DNA from: Verrucomicrobia bacterium Tous-C9LFEB
GTDB taxonomy: Bacteria > Verrucomicrobiota > Verrucomicrobiia > Methylacidiphilales > UBA1321
Assembly: GCA_002304345.1 (NCBI GenBank)
Contig: NEUU01000002.1
Coordinates: 186,001 to 250,000 of the forward strand
DNA length: 64,000 nucleotides
Direction of reading: 5' to 3'
Notes under the pieces: model-generated
Told to the model about the DNA's origin: nothing
Database searches by the model: none
What the model saw: the letters and a program-made list of their open reading frames with translations, nothing else
Program-made: the position numbers and the translations under genes
Shown here: one piece after another, positions 1 through 8,751 of the stretch
Layout of the letters: every line of letters begins with the position of its first letter
Position numbering within the stretch: the stretch's first letter is position 1

Positions 1-459
1 CGTGCCGAGCGGGATATTCGGAATGCCTGCGGTATGCGTCAGCAAATGGCGAATCGTCGTTTCATCCTTCCACTCCCCTTTGTAACCGGGAATGTACGTA
101 CTCAAGGGAGCATCAAAATCGATCAGCTTCTTTTGCCGCGCGATCGCCACGACCGTCGCGGACACCCCCTTGGAAAAGGAGTAGAGCATGTGGGTGACAT
201 CCCGCTTCATCGGGTTGTCGCGTACCGTGCTGCTGCAATAGGTGCCTTCGAAATGTTCCAGAACCAGTTTTCCGTTCTGGAAGACGAGCAATCCCGCGCC
301 GGGAAAGGAACCGGTGACAATTTCGTTATGAATGAAATCGACGACGGAGGAAGAAGGTGTCGCCGCTTGCGCCCAGAGCCAGGAACCGGGAAGTTGGCTA
401 AAAGCGAGCGCACTGGCGACCGTGCCCAGAAACTGGCGGCGACCGATTTGATGATTCAT
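1..459 (-). CDS. Serine hydrolase, beta-lactamase/class C PBP family (3' part outside window)
   Basis: The frame is open to the left edge, so only the first 153 codons are present. The N-terminus carries a twin-arginine-like signal (RRQFLG at residues 7-12, followed by a hydrophobic stretch), which suggests export. The body matches the serine beta-lactamase/penicillin-binding protein class C fold: the SxxK motif is S94-F-S-K97 (SFSKG), and the family's LLTHTAGIP signature follows near residue 138. Family members are esterases, D-aminopeptidases or D,D-carboxypeptidases, and the substrate cannot be told from this part. The start at 459 is chosen because it places the RR motif right after a short n-region. 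In-frame ATGs at 465, 489 and 492 are alternatives. No clear Shine-Dalgarno was seen for any of them. Confidence 0.85.
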   Translation of the reverse strand, partial: MNHQIGRRQFLGTVASALAFSQLPGSWLWAQAATPSSSVVDFIHNEIVTGSFPGAGLLVFQNGKLVLEHFEGTYCSSTVRDNPMKRDVTHMLYSFSKGVSATVVAIARQKKLIDFDAPLSTYIPGYKGEWKDETTIRHLLTHTAGIPNIPLGT

Positions 460-832
460 TAGCATCAAGGCCCGACAATACGTCTCCATCATGGCGATGC
501 AAGCAAAAGAGCCCCCGCCTTCCTTCCGGGAAACCCTTTACGCGCTATCCGGGGAGGCGCTGCCAAAAATATCGCACACGCAGCCAACCTATCTCACCTA
601 ACGCAAACGCTGCCGCGCGATTCCTGCTAGAACTGGTGGCATGCACGAGCGGTCTTCCTCGGAAATTTCCAGCGGACGGGAGCGGTTCCCTTTTGTACTC
701 TCCGATCTGAAATTTCAAATACGTCGTTTGGTCTACACCCCTCGCTACACCCAACAGAGGCGGTTGATTCTCGTTGCGCCTTGTCGACGGTATTTATTTT
801 TTGCCTCTTCCGAAGGGATCGCAGGCAGGCTC
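460..832. other. Intergenic region without a recognised gene
   Basis: The region lies between the start of the serine hydrolase, read leftward, and the stop of the small protein ending at 833. Short frames cross it on both strands, but none has a family signature or a convincing ribosome binding site. It should contain the promoter of the hydrolase gene. I could not single out a convincing -35/-10 pair and saw no repeat. Confidence 0.5.
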
Positions 833-1105
833 TTACTCACCTTTAACGTGCAAGGCCTGAACGACATGCATTTTCGTGAGCGCCGCCTTGGGGTGCGCCA
901 CCCGATAAACCCGGGCGGGCTGGGTATCATGGACCAAAATGACCATCTCCATCAGGGGACACGCCGGGTCCGGGCAGCGGGTTTCCGTCACCGTAACCAC
1001 CGTTTCTTCCGGCAACGCCAGGGCCTCGCGCACCCAGACCTTGACCTGCCGCTGCCGGGTCCGGGCCGCGTCGTCCGGTTCGATCTGGATGAGGTGGGGA
1101 TGCAT
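833..1105 (-). CDS. Small conserved-looking protein of unknown function (CPDPAC motif)
   Basis: About 90 residues, predicted soluble, with no signal peptide. The centre has a beta-strand-like segment, VVTVTETRCPDPACP, whose two cysteines are four residues apart, followed by hydrophobic strands (MEMVILV). The Cys pair could bind a metal or form a disulfide, but this is a guess. I do not recognise a named family with certainty. The chosen ATG (1105) starts MHPHLIQIEP. The frame stays open upstream to an ATG at 1153 and a GTG at 1156, which would add 16-17 less conserved-looking residues. The gene is divergent from tig, and the roughly 95 bases between them must hold both promoters. Confidence 0.6.
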   Translation of the reverse strand: MHPHLIQIEPDDAARTRQRQVKVWVREALALPEETVVTVTETRCPDPACPLMEMVILVHDTQPARVYRVAHPKAALTKMHVVQALHVKGE

Positions 1106-1200
1106 CGGGGTGTAGTTACCGTAGCCCGCCGGCTCCCCTCTGCAAGCGCCCATCACGCTGGTTTGACATTCTGGGCGGCTTCCCTAGAACAGGAAGGACC

Positions 1201-2499
1201 ATGAATGTTACCGTAGAAGAAGTATCTCCGTGCCGCAAGCGGCTCAAGATTGAAATCCCGCCCAATCGCGTCACCGAAGCGATCGATCGCGTCACGGATG
1301 AATACCAGAAAGTGGCCAAGATCCCCGGCTTTCGTCCCGGTAAGGCGCCCCGCGCCGTTATCGCGAAGAAGTTTTCCAAGGATATCGAGTCAGAAATGCA
1401 ACGCACCCTCGTCCCCGAGACGTGCCGCGAAGTCATCAAGGACAAGAAGCTCAACGTCGTCAGCCGTCCGGAAATCGAAGACCTGAAGTACCAGCCCGGT
1501 CTTTCCCTGAGTTTCTCCACCGTGGTGGAACTCGCGCCGGAATTCAAATTGCCCGAGTACAAGGGTCTCGTCGTCAAGAAAGCCGACAAGGACGTGACCG
1601 ATGAGGACGTGCAAAAAGCCATCGACAACATCCTCGATCAACACGCCGAATTCGTCGACGTCGACCCGCGCCCGCTGGTGAAGGACGACTTCGCCGTGAT
1701 CAACTACAGCGCCATCTGCGAAGGCAAGGGCTTGAAGGAACTCCTGCCCCCCGCCGCCGAGTCGCTCGCCGAAAGCACCGATTTCTGGCTCTGGATCAAG
1801 GACGAGGCGTTCCTGCCGAAGTTCGCGGACCAGTGCATCGGCCTGAACGTGGGTGAACGCCGCGACGTGAACGTCGAATTCCCCGCCGATTTCCGCCATG
1901 CGGAAGTGGCCGGCAAGAAGGCGACCTACACCGTTGAACTCAAGCAGATCAAGGCCCGCAAGCGCCCGGAACTGAATGACGCCTTCACGCAGGACCTCGC
2001 CAAGATCAACCTCGACGAATTCCGCACCAAGGTGCGCGAAAACCTCGTCGAGCAGAAAAAACAGGCCGCCGAACGCGACGAAAAAGGTCAGCTCGTGGAA
2101 AAGCTCCTCTCCGGAGTCAGCTTCGACCTGCCGCCCTCCGTGGTCGCCGACGAAACCAACCAGACGGTCTATGACATCGTCTCCGAGAACCAGGCCCGCG
2201 GCATCCCCGTGAGCATGCTCGAGGAAAAGAAAGCCGAAATCTACGCCAACGCGACCAAAACCGCGCAGGAAAAGGTGAAATTGACTTTCGTGGCGCGCAA
2301 AATTGCCGATGAAGAGAAGATCACTGTAACGCAGGATGAGCTGTTCGGACGACTGCAATTCCTCGCGCAACAGCAACAGATGCCCATTGAACAGCTGATC
2401 AAGACGGTAAGCGAAAACGGTGCGATTGCGAATATCGAGGACCGCCTGCTTTTGGGCAAGGTGCTCGATTTCCTCTTGCAGAACGCCAAAGTCGAGTAG
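1201..2499 (+). CDS. tig: Trigger factor, ribosome-associated chaperone/prolyl isomerase
   Basis: 432 residues, the usual length of trigger factor. The N-terminal ribosome-binding domain (about 1-130) contains the typical signature loop in the form PGFRPGKAPRAVI, which docks at the exit tunnel. A central FKBP-like peptidyl-prolyl isomerase domain (about 150-245) and a long helical C-terminal chaperone domain rich in K/E (about 250-430) follow. It binds nascent chains in the cytoplasm. A good Shine-Dalgarno (AGGAAGG) precedes the ATG. The order tig, clpP, clpX on one strand is the classic bacterial arrangement coupling folding to quality-control proteolysis. The 305-base gap before clpP makes a separate clpP promoter likely. 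Confidence 0.95.
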   Translation: MNVTVEEVSPCRKRLKIEIPPNRVTEAIDRVTDEYQKVAKIPGFRPGKAPRAVIAKKFSKDIESEMQRTLVPETCREVIKDKKLNVVSRPEIEDLKYQPGLSLSFSTVVELAPEFKLPEYKGLVVKKADKDVTDEDVQKAIDNILDQHAEFVDVDPRPLVKDDFAVINYSAICEGKGLKELLPPAAESLAESTDFWLWIKDEAFLPKFADQCIGLNVGERRDVNVEFPADFRHAEVAGKKATYTVELKQIKARKRPELNDAFTQDLAKINLDEFRTKVRENLVEQKKQAAERDEKGQLVEKLLSGVSFDLPPSVVADETNQTVYDIVSENQARGIPVSMLEEKKAEIYANATKTAQEKVKLTFVARKIADEEKITVTQDELFGRLQFLAQQQQMPIEQLIKTVSENGAIANIEDRLLLGKVLDFLLQNAKVE

Positions 2500-2804
2500 G
2501 CTTAAACAGGTGGCTGATAAAGCCCCGTAGCGACGCCGCTGACAGTTGCGGCGTTGCGACGAGGAGAGAGTAAGGAGAATATTGAATGAAATATTTGACG
2601 AGCGAACGACAAAGTCGCACGACGCAGGAGGCCGCGGCCCGTAGGGTTGCGGTGATTTTGCCGGGCAGCTTCGTTGCTCGTCAGTCACATATTGCTTTCC
2701 AATATGATCCTTCCTCGCGTCTCGCTGCCCGAACAAAATCAACTCGCAACGTCGCTTACGCGGCTTTTTCAGTCACCTGTTAGGAATAAGGATTAAACCA
2801 AGCC
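2500..2804. other. tig-clpP intergenic region
   Basis: 305 bases without a recognised gene. A 65-codon frame starting at 2586 has a fair AAGGAG upstream, but its composition is arginine/serine-rich and unlike any family I know, so it is not called. The region probably carries the clpP promoter. The last 20 bases include an AAGGA that serves as the clpP ribosome binding site. Confidence 0.45.
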
Positions 2805-3431
2805 ATGCCAATCATCCCGAACCCCACCATCATCGAACGCGACGGTCGGACCGAACGCGCCTACGATGTGTACTCCCGGTTGCTCAAAGACCGGATCATC
2901 TTTCTCGGCACGCCCATCAATGATGACGTTGCCAACATGATCATCGCCCAGCTGCTCTTCCTGCAGACCGATGATCCGAAGAAGGACGTCCATCTTTACA
3001 TCCATTCGCCGGGCGGATACGTGACGGCGGGCATGGCCATCTACGACACCATGCAGTTCCTCACCTGCGACGTGGCGACCTATTGCATTGGTCAGGCCGC
3101 GAGCATGGGTGCGGTTCTGCTGGCGGCGGGCACCAAGGGCAAGCGCTTCGCGTTGCCCAACGCCCGCATCATGATCCACCAGCCGCTCGGCGGCGCGCAG
3201 GGTCAGGCCGCGGACATCGCCATTCAAGCCAAGGAAATCCTGCGCACGAAAAAGCGCCTCAACGAAATCCTCGCCTCCCACACCGGGCAGACGGTGGACA
3301 AGGTCGAGAAGGACACCGACCGCGACAACTTCATGAGCGCCGAAGAGGCCAAGGCCTACGGCCTCGTCGACGATGTGGTGAAATCCCGCCGCGAGATCAA
3401 GGCGATCGCCCCCGAACTCGATAAGAAGTAA
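2805..3431 (+). CDS. clpP: ATP-dependent Clp protease proteolytic subunit
   Basis: 208 residues, the normal ClpP size. The catalytic triad is visible: Ser100 in GQAASMG, His125 in MIHQPLGG, and the acid in the KDTDRDNFM segment (about residues 169-177). The [10 protein letters not shown] oxyanion/strand motif is intact. ClpP assembles a double heptameric chamber in the cytoplasm and degrades proteins unfolded by ClpX. clpX begins only 9 bases after the clpP stop, so the two are almost certainly co-transcribed. The start MPIIPNP has an AAGGA upstream. Confidence 0.96.
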   Translation: MPIIPNPTIIERDGRTERAYDVYSRLLKDRIIFLGTPINDDVANMIIAQLLFLQTDDPKKDVHLYIHSPGGYVTAGMAIYDTMQFLTCDVATYCIGQAASMGAVLLAAGTKGKRFALPNARIMIHQPLGGAQGQAADIAIQAKEILRTKKRLNEILASHTGQTVDKVEKDTDRDNFMSAEEAKAYGLVDDVVKSRREIKAIAPELDKK

Positions 3432-3440
3432 TTCAAAATT

Positions 3441-4727
3441 ATGGCACGCCCGGCCAATCTGACGATGTGCTCCTTCTGCGGCAAAAGCCACGCGGAAGTC
3501 AAAAAGCTCATTGCCGGGCCGGGCGTCTATATTTGCGATAGTTGCATTACGGTTTGCAAAAACATCCTCGATAAGGAAACCCGCGAGGAAAGCCGCCGCA
3601 CCGGCGCCGAAGTCCGCCTCTCCAAACCAATGGAGATCCGCCGCGAACTCGACCTGCATGTCATCGGTCAAGACCAGGCCAAGAAGACCCTCGCCGTCGC
3701 GGTCCACAACCATTACAAGCGCATCCTCGCCGGACAAAAAGATCTCGGCAAAACCGAAATCCCCATCAACGCCGGAACCGGCAGCGATGTGGAAATCGAG
3801 AAGAGCAACATCCTGTTGATCGGCCCCACCGGCTCGGGCAAAACGCTCCTCGCCAAGACGCTGGCCCGCATTCTCGACGTCCCCTTTTGCATTGCCGATG
3901 CCACCACGATTACGGAAGCCGGTTACGTCGGCGAAGACGTGGAAACCATCGTGCTGCGCCTGCTGCAGAATGCCGATTACGATGTGAAGCGCGCCGAGCT
4001 CGGCATCGTCTACATCGACGAGATCGACAAGATCGGCCGCAAGACGGACAACGTTTCGATCACGCGCGACGTTTCGGGTGAAGGCGTCCAGCAAGGCCTG
4101 CTCAAGATTCTCGAAGGCACCGTCTGCAACGTCCCGCCCCAAGGCGGCCGCAAACATCCGCATCAGGAATACATCCAGATCAACACCGACCGCATTCTCT
4201 TTATCTGCGGCGGCGCGTTCGTCGGTCTCGACAAGATCATCCAGCGCCGCGTCGGCCGCAAGACCCTCGGCTTTACCGGTGCCGCCGCCGAAGCCACCCC
4301 GGAAGAAGTCAGCCACGCCGCGCTCCGCCAATGCGAGCCGGAAGATCTCATTTCCTTTGGACTCATCCCGGAATTCATCGGCCGCCTGCCGGTCGTCTCC
4401 GCTCTCGATGAACTCACCGAGGAAGACCTGATCAACGTCCTGACCGAACCAAAGAACGCGCTGATCAAGCAGTACACGAAACTTTTCGCGATGGAGAACG
4501 TCGGACTCACCTTCACCAAGGACGCCCTCAAGGCCCTCGCACAGGACGCCATCCGCAAAGGCACCGGTGCCCGCGCCCTCCGCGCCCTGCTGGAGAAGGT
4601 CACCCTCGACCTCATGTACGAACTTCCCTCGCGCGACGACATCGCCGAAGTGACCATCAATCGCTCCGTCGTCGAAGGCAAAAAAGCGCCCATCATCCGC
4701 CGCAAGCAGGATAAGGAAGCCGCCTAG
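3441..4727 (+). CDS. clpX: ATP-dependent Clp protease ATP-binding subunit ClpX
   Basis: 428 residues. The N-terminal C4 zinc-binding domain has Cys10, Cys13, Cys32 and Cys35. The AAA+ module follows: Walker A GPTGSGKT (128-135), Walker [10 protein letters not shown] (from 189), the sensor/arginine segment PEFIGRLPV, and the C-terminal [13 protein letters not shown] sensor 2 (here [13 protein letters not shown]). The ClpP-docking loop has LGF at about 276-278 instead of the common IGF. It unfolds tagged proteins, including SsrA-tagged ones from the trans-translation pathway to which the SmpB at 32 kb belongs, and feeds them to ClpP. It forms an operon with the adjacent clpP. Confidence 0.96.
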   Translation: MARPANLTMCSFCGKSHAEVKKLIAGPGVYICDSCITVCKNILDKETREESRRTGAEVRLSKPMEIRRELDLHVIGQDQAKKTLAVAVHNHYKRILAGQKDLGKTEIPINAGTGSDVEIEKSNILLIGPTGSGKTLLAKTLARILDVPFCIADATTITEAGYVGEDVETIVLRLLQNADYDVKRAELGIVYIDEIDKIGRKTDNVSITRDVSGEGVQQGLLKILEGTVCNVPPQGGRKHPHQEYIQINTDRILFICGGAFVGLDKIIQRRVGRKTLGFTGAAAEATPEEVSHAALRQCEPEDLISFGLIPEFIGRLPVVSALDELTEEDLINVLTEPKNALIKQYTKLFAMENVGLTFTKDALKALAQDAIRKGTGARALRALLEKVTLDLMYELPSRDDIAEVTINRSVVEGKKAPIIRRKQDKEAA

Positions 4728-4801
4728 CCCGCGTGACTCGATACCTCGTTTTAACAAATCTTGTGTCAGATCAGATCCGATTGTGACGGACGTATTCTTT
4801 T

Positions 4802-4885
4802 CACACCCCCCGGCGCTATGCGTGGCTACCGCACGTTCCCTTTCCCTCTTGATAGCGGGGTGACGCATAGCGCCGGGGGGGTGTG
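4802..4885. repeat. Palindromic repeat, family B (copy 1)
   Basis: The left arm 4802-4823 (begins CACACCCCCCGGCGCTATGC) and right arm 4863-4885 are inverted copies with a single extra G on the right. The loop contains GCTACCGCACGTTCCC followed by a CCCTCTTGATAG core. The same left arm plus core occurs in reverse orientation at about 60157-60208, and a shorter relative sits at 10357-10471. It lies just downstream of clpX, where it may also act as a transcription terminator or mRNA-end stabiliser, although no T-run follows. Confidence 0.8.
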
Positions 4886-4936
4886 CCATTAAGCACAAGC
4901 CAAATTTCATGGCGTTTACCCCGTACCAACCCGCCC

Positions 4937-4974
4937 TTGACAAGTCATGATCAAATCGCTTAGATACGATCATG
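4937..4974 (+). promoter_or_regulatory. Putative leaderless promoter and operator of the DeoR-type gene
   Basis: TTGACA (4937-4942) and TAGATA (4961-4966) are separated by 18 bases, and the start codon at 4972 lies where transcription would be expected to begin. The mRNA may therefore be leaderless. A perfect 7-base inverted repeat, CATGATC (4946-4952) and GATCATG (4968-4974), straddles the -10 and overlaps the start codon. This is well placed for autorepression by the DeoR-type product. Confidence 0.5.
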
Positions 4975-5748
4975 TTCGCTCACGAACGTCACCAGGCCAT
5001 TCAGCAGCTCCTCTCGAAAAAGCGGCGCCTCTCCGTCGCCGCGCTGCAGCGGGAACTGAAGGTGTCCTCGGCCACCCTGCGCCGGGATCTGACCGAACTG
5101 GAAAACGACAACCTCGTCGTGCGCGTCCATGGCGGCGTCGTTCACCCCTCCGCACTGCGCAGCGAGCCCACCTTCACCCAAAAGGGCGCACGCTCCATGG
5201 CAGCCAAACGCGCCATCGCCCGCACCACCGCCGAACGGATCCCCGACGGCGCCACGCTCTTCATTGACGCCGGCACCACCTGCCTCGAAGTCGCCCGGCT
5301 GCTGCTCACGCGTCGCGATCTCACCCTGATCACCAATTCCGTGCCGCTGCTCGGACTCGCCACGACCGAACACGCGGCGACCGTCATCGGACTCGGCGGC
5401 GAATTGCGCGCTGTCTCGGGCGCGTTGACCGGCTCTCTGGCGCTCTCCTGGCTCGCCTCCGTGCATGCCGACATCGCCATCGTGGCCGCCTCCGGCTTGT
5501 CGCTCGAGGACGGAGCCAGCACCACCGAACTCGCCGAGTCTGCGATGAAACAACAATTTCTGGCCCGCTCGACCAAACGCATTCTCGTCGCCGACAGCAG
5601 CAAGTGGAACGTCCCCAGCACCGCGAAATTTGCCGACTGGACCGGCTTCGACACATGGGTGACCGACGCCACGCTCTCCCCTCGCGAACGCGCCGCCCTT
5701 TCCCGTCATCACCTCCACCTCATCCAGGTCAAAAATGAAGCGCAGTGA
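4972..5748 (+). CDS. DeoR/GlpR-family transcriptional regulator of the sugar operon
   Basis: 258 residues with the DeoR layout. An N-terminal winged helix-turn-helix (about 4-57) contains LSVAALQRELKVSSATLRRD and then ends in the family's VRVHGGV turn. A sugar-phosphate-binding, ribose-isomerase-like sensor domain (about 75-230) contains LFIDAGTTCLEVAR and LITNSVPLL. Such regulators repress sugar catabolic operons and release DNA on binding a phosphorylated intermediate. The stop overlaps the next gene by 14 bases, so regulator and enzymes are translationally coupled. The inducer is unknown; a phosphate ester made by the kinase two genes downstream is the natural candidate. A promoter with a palindrome sits directly on its start codon. 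Confidence 0.9.
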   Translation: MFAHERHQAIQQLLSKKRRLSVAALQRELKVSSATLRRDLTELENDNLVVRVHGGVVHPSALRSEPTFTQKGARSMAAKRAIARTTAERIPDGATLFIDAGTTCLEVARLLLTRRDLTLITNSVPLLGLATTEHAATVIGLGGELRAVSGALTGSLALSWLASVHADIAIVAASGLSLEDGASTTELAESAMKQQFLARSTKRILVADSSKWNVPSTAKFADWTGFDTWVTDATLSPRERAALSRHHLHLIQVKNEAQ

Positions 5749-6307
5749 AATCAACCGCCTCGTCCACACCGCCAGCATCTGCTTCGTCAACCACGGCTGG
5801 TCGCTGCCTCCGCACCCGCGCTGGGATGTCACCGATTTCGGCTTGGGCCGCTGGCGGGAAAACGCGCTCGTGCTGGTCAACCTCGCCGAGGAACCGGAGT
5901 ACTGCGAAAAACTCATGTACGCGCAACGCGACATGACCACGCCCGCCCATTGTCATCGCCAAAAAAAAGAAGACATCATCTCGCGCTGGGGCGTGCTGCG
6001 GGTGAGAGTCTGGGCGGGTGTCCCCGCCGAATGCGGCACGCGTGAATTCCAGATTCAAGTGAACGGCGCACTTCAAACCATCGCCTCCGGTTCCACCATC
6101 GATCTCCCCGCCGGATCGCGCGTCACGCTCGTTCCGGGCGTCTACCATGAATTTTTCCCCGTCACGGACGAATGCATCATCGGCGAAGTCTCCACCGCGA
6201 ACGACGACGCGCATGACAATTTTTTCATGAACCCCGACATCGGCCGTTATCCCCACGTGGACGAAGATGAGCCCGCGCAAGTGCGTCTGCTCAGCGACAA
6301 GGCCTGA
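5735..6307 (+). CDS. D-lyxose isomerase-like cupin protein (sugar ketol-isomerase)
   Basis: 190 residues, a single cupin barrel related to D-lyxose ketol-isomerase. The metal site is readable: His72 and His74 in TPAHCHRQKKEDI, Glu79, and His138 in PGVYHEFF. The family interconverts D-lyxose with D-xylulose (or D-mannose with D-fructose) using Mn2+. It overlaps the DeoR gene by 14 bases and is followed 2 bases later by the PfkB kinase, so isomerase and kinase probably act in sequence in the cytoplasm. The exact sugar is inferred from the family and not shown by sequence. Confidence 0.82.
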   Translation: MKRSEINRLVHTASICFVNHGWSLPPHPRWDVTDFGLGRWRENALVLVNLAEEPEYCEKLMYAQRDMTTPAHCHRQKKEDIISRWGVLRVRVWAGVPAECGTREFQIQVNGALQTIASGSTIDLPAGSRVTLVPGVYHEFFPVTDECIIGEVSTANDDAHDNFFMNPDIGRYPHVDEDEPAQVRLLSDKA

Positions 6308-6309
6308 CC

Positions 6310-7452
6310 ATGAGCTCCCAGGATTCCCTCCATTGGCTCGCCTCCCGGCTGCGCGCCGTCGCGGATTCGATTCCGCAACAGCGTGTCGTCGCCGGCTTCG
6401 ACGGCTTCGTCGACGAGATCATCTCCGTCGTGCAGGAGCGCCGGAATCTGACCGACTGGAAACCGGTGAGCGACATCCCGTCGTTCAACGCCCTGATCGC
6501 GAAAGCAGCGGGCCACAGCAGTCTCCGCGAAATCGTGATCAACCGTCTCGACGCGGGCGGCTGCGCGGTCAACTTTGCCGACGGCATAGCGGAACTCGGC
6601 GTCAGCGTGGATTGCTTCGCCACGATGGGCACGCCGCGCCACCCCGCCTTCGATGACCTCGCCCGCAAGCTGCACGGGTGCCACTCCTGGGGCCGCGAAT
6701 ATGGCCGCACCCTCGCCTTCGAATTCAACGACGGCAAGCTCATGTATAGCGCCGTCGCGCAACTCGCGGAATTCGACGTGGCCCTGCTCGATCGCGTCCT
6801 CAGCGACGGCACTTATCTCCAGGCCTGTCAGCAAGCGCGCGTCATCGCGTTGACCGATTGGACCCTCTACCCGCACATGACCGCCTGCTGGCGCGCGCTG
6901 CAGGAGCAAGTCTATGCCAAGCTCACGCACCAGCCCGCGTTCTTCATCGATCTCGTCGATCCCTCCACGCGCTCCGATGCCGACATCCGCGCCATGCTCG
7001 AAGTCCTCTCGGGATTTGAAGCGCATGGCAAAACCGTGCTCGGCCTGAATGGAAACGAAGCCAACATTCTCTCGCGCCTGCTCGATCTGAATCTCACCGG
7101 CACCGACATCGCCGAGGTCAAAAAGCAAGCCATCGCCTTGCGCGATCGCCTCGCACTCGCCCAGATTCTCATTCACCACCGCAAGTTCGCCGTTGTGGCG
7201 GACGCCTCGGGAGTCCATCACGCGCACGGTCCGTTCTGCGCCGCACCGAAGAAAAGCACCGGCGCGGGAGACCGTTTCAACGCCGGATATTGTCTCGGCT
7301 TGCTGCTCGAACTGGACCCCGTTTCCTGCCTGAACCTCGCCGCCGCTGTGACCGGCTTTTTCGTGCGCCAGGGCCGCAGCGCCACGCTGGCCGAACTGAT
7401 TCCTTTTATTGAAAACTGGGCGAAGGACAATCCCGACGCCCTCACCCTCTGA
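6310..7452 (+). CDS. PfkB-family carbohydrate kinase
   Basis: 380 residues of the ribokinase/PfkB fold. An N-terminal substrate strand (RVVAGFDGFVDEI) and a GGCAVNFADGIAELG stretch take the place of the usual first signature. The C-terminal second signature KKSTGAGDRFNAGY has the anion-hole GAGD at 318-321, with Asp321 as catalytic base. It would phosphorylate a sugar or ketose made by the preceding isomerase. The FDGFVDEI stretch and the length (380 against about 310 for ribokinase) mark a divergent subfamily whose substrate I cannot name. It starts 2 bases after the isomerase stop. Confidence 0.87.
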   Translation: MSSQDSLHWLASRLRAVADSIPQQRVVAGFDGFVDEIISVVQERRNLTDWKPVSDIPSFNALIAKAAGHSSLREIVINRLDAGGCAVNFADGIAELGVSVDCFATMGTPRHPAFDDLARKLHGCHSWGREYGRTLAFEFNDGKLMYSAVAQLAEFDVALLDRVLSDGTYLQACQQARVIALTDWTLYPHMTACWRALQEQVYAKLTHQPAFFIDLVDPSTRSDADIRAMLEVLSGFEAHGKTVLGLNGNEANILSRLLDLNLTGTDIAEVKKQAIALRDRLALAQILIHHRKFAVVADASGVHHAHGPFCAAPKKSTGAGDRFNAGYCLGLLLELDPVSCLNLAAAVTGFFVRQGRSATLAELIPFIENWAKDNPDALTL

Positions 7453-7471
7453 CTTCACACCCTCCCTTCCC

Positions 7472-8668
7472 ATGCAAAAAAGTCTCGACACCAAAATCGC
7501 CGACATCCGCGCGAATCCCTCCACCAGCAAAGCCTTCATCATCGCCGACGCCAAGGACGCCGACATGGCCCTCGGCATCACCGCGCCCGGCCATCGCCGA
7601 CCGCAGAATCCCGAGCGGGTGATGAAATCGGAAATCCACTGGAAGACCCTTGAAGAATACCGCCAGCAAATTCGCGACGTCGTACAGCAAGGCCTGATCG
7701 ACATCATGCTCTGCTCCGCCTCGAACATCGAGCAGCTCGCCATCCGCGAAAAACTTTTCGCCAATAATCACATCACTCCCGCCGCTCGCGCCAACGACAC
7801 CACCGACATCTGGGTCGTGCGCGGCGGTCAATACGTCAGCGTGCCGTCGCGCCCGTTCCGCTCCGCCACGCTCGACCACATCCGGTGCGGCGAGATTGAT
7901 TGCGATCCGTCTGCTCCCGTCCTCGGTGCCGATCTGGGACTTTATTCCGTGACGTTCACGAACGACCTCCAGCGCGATTACGAAACCCTGACCGAGTTCA
8001 AGGAATTCCGCGAAGAAGCCGAGCGCAAGAATTTCCGCTACTTCCTCGAAGTGTTCGACCCGAACGTCGATGCGGGCATTCCCCCGGAAAAACTTCCCGC
8101 CTTCATCAACGACCACATCATTCGCAGCCTCGCCGGAGTCACGCAAAAAGGCCGCCCGCTCTTCCTGAAAATCGTCTACCACGGGCCGCAGGCGATGGAG
8201 GAACTCGCCGCGTACGATCCGCAAATGGTCGTGGGCATTCTCGGCGGTTCCGCCGGGACAACCTACGACGCCTTCAAGCTCATCGCCGAAGCGCAAAAGT
8301 ACGGCGCGCGCGTGGGTTTGTTCGGACGCAAGATCAACTACTCCGAGCACCCGCTCTCCTTCATCGAAATGCTGCGCCGCATCGTCGAGCACCAGATCAC
8401 GCCCGAGGAAGCCGTCAAGGCCTACCACGATTTGCTCCAGAAATTCTCCCTCACGCCGCACCGTCCGCTCGCGGAGGATATGCAGCTCACCACCGCCATC
8501 ATGAGCTACGGGGGCAGCGGCACGACCGTTTCCATTCCCGCCGCCATCCCGAGCGCCACGGGCACAAAATCGAAGACCCCGGAAAAAGCAACGGCACCCG
8601 CCAATGGCACATCCAATCCGCGACTGAACCAGCAGCTGCAAAATATCCGCAAGCGGTTGGGCGAATAA
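7472..8668 (+). CDS. Putative class I (DhnA/FbaB-like) aldolase, TIM-barrel protein
   Basis: 398 residues from the ATG at 7472. The frame is open upstream to 7409, but that start would overlap the kinase gene. The sequence reads as a (beta-alpha)8 barrel: FLKIVYHG (Lys233) resembles the Schiff-base lysine strand of class I aldolases, VVGILGGSAGTTYDAF resembles a phosphate-binding loop, and ARVGLFGRKI corresponds to the GRNI strand of FbaB/LsrF. In the operon it follows isomerase and kinase, so splitting a ketose 1-phosphate into a triose phosphate and an aldehyde is a reasonable role. This is an inference. The last 50 residues are low-complexity T/P/A-rich. No metal-dependent aldolase motif is present. 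Confidence 0.65.
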   Translation: MQKSLDTKIADIRANPSTSKAFIIADAKDADMALGITAPGHRRPQNPERVMKSEIHWKTLEEYRQQIRDVVQQGLIDIMLCSASNIEQLAIREKLFANNHITPAARANDTTDIWVVRGGQYVSVPSRPFRSATLDHIRCGEIDCDPSAPVLGADLGLYSVTFTNDLQRDYETLTEFKEFREEAERKNFRYFLEVFDPNVDAGIPPEKLPAFINDHIIRSLAGVTQKGRPLFLKIVYHGPQAMEELAAYDPQMVVGILGGSAGTTYDAFKLIAEAQKYGARVGLFGRKINYSEHPLSFIEMLRRIVEHQITPEEAVKAYHDLLQKFSLTPHRPLAEDMQLTTAIMSYGGSGTTVSIPAAIPSATGTKSKTPEKATAPANGTSNPRLNQQLQNIRKRLGE

Positions 8669-8751
8669 ACCTCGCCCTGCACTCCGTAACGTTGACGCCC
8701 GAGCTAGATCTCGGGTGTAGTCGAAATGACTGATCGTGAAGCTACCAAGCT

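Noticed and set aside
1390..2742. 450-codon minus-strand frame opposite trigger factor
   Set aside because: Shadow of tig with no family signature.
2586..2783. 65-codon frame between tig and clpP with a fair ribosome site
   Set aside because: Arg/Ser-rich random-looking product and position in the clpP promoter region; not supported without conservation.
2793..4973. 726-codon frame on the minus strand across clpP-clpX
   Set aside because: It is antisense to two well-recognised genes; long antisense frames are expected in GC-rich codon usage, and the product shows no domain.
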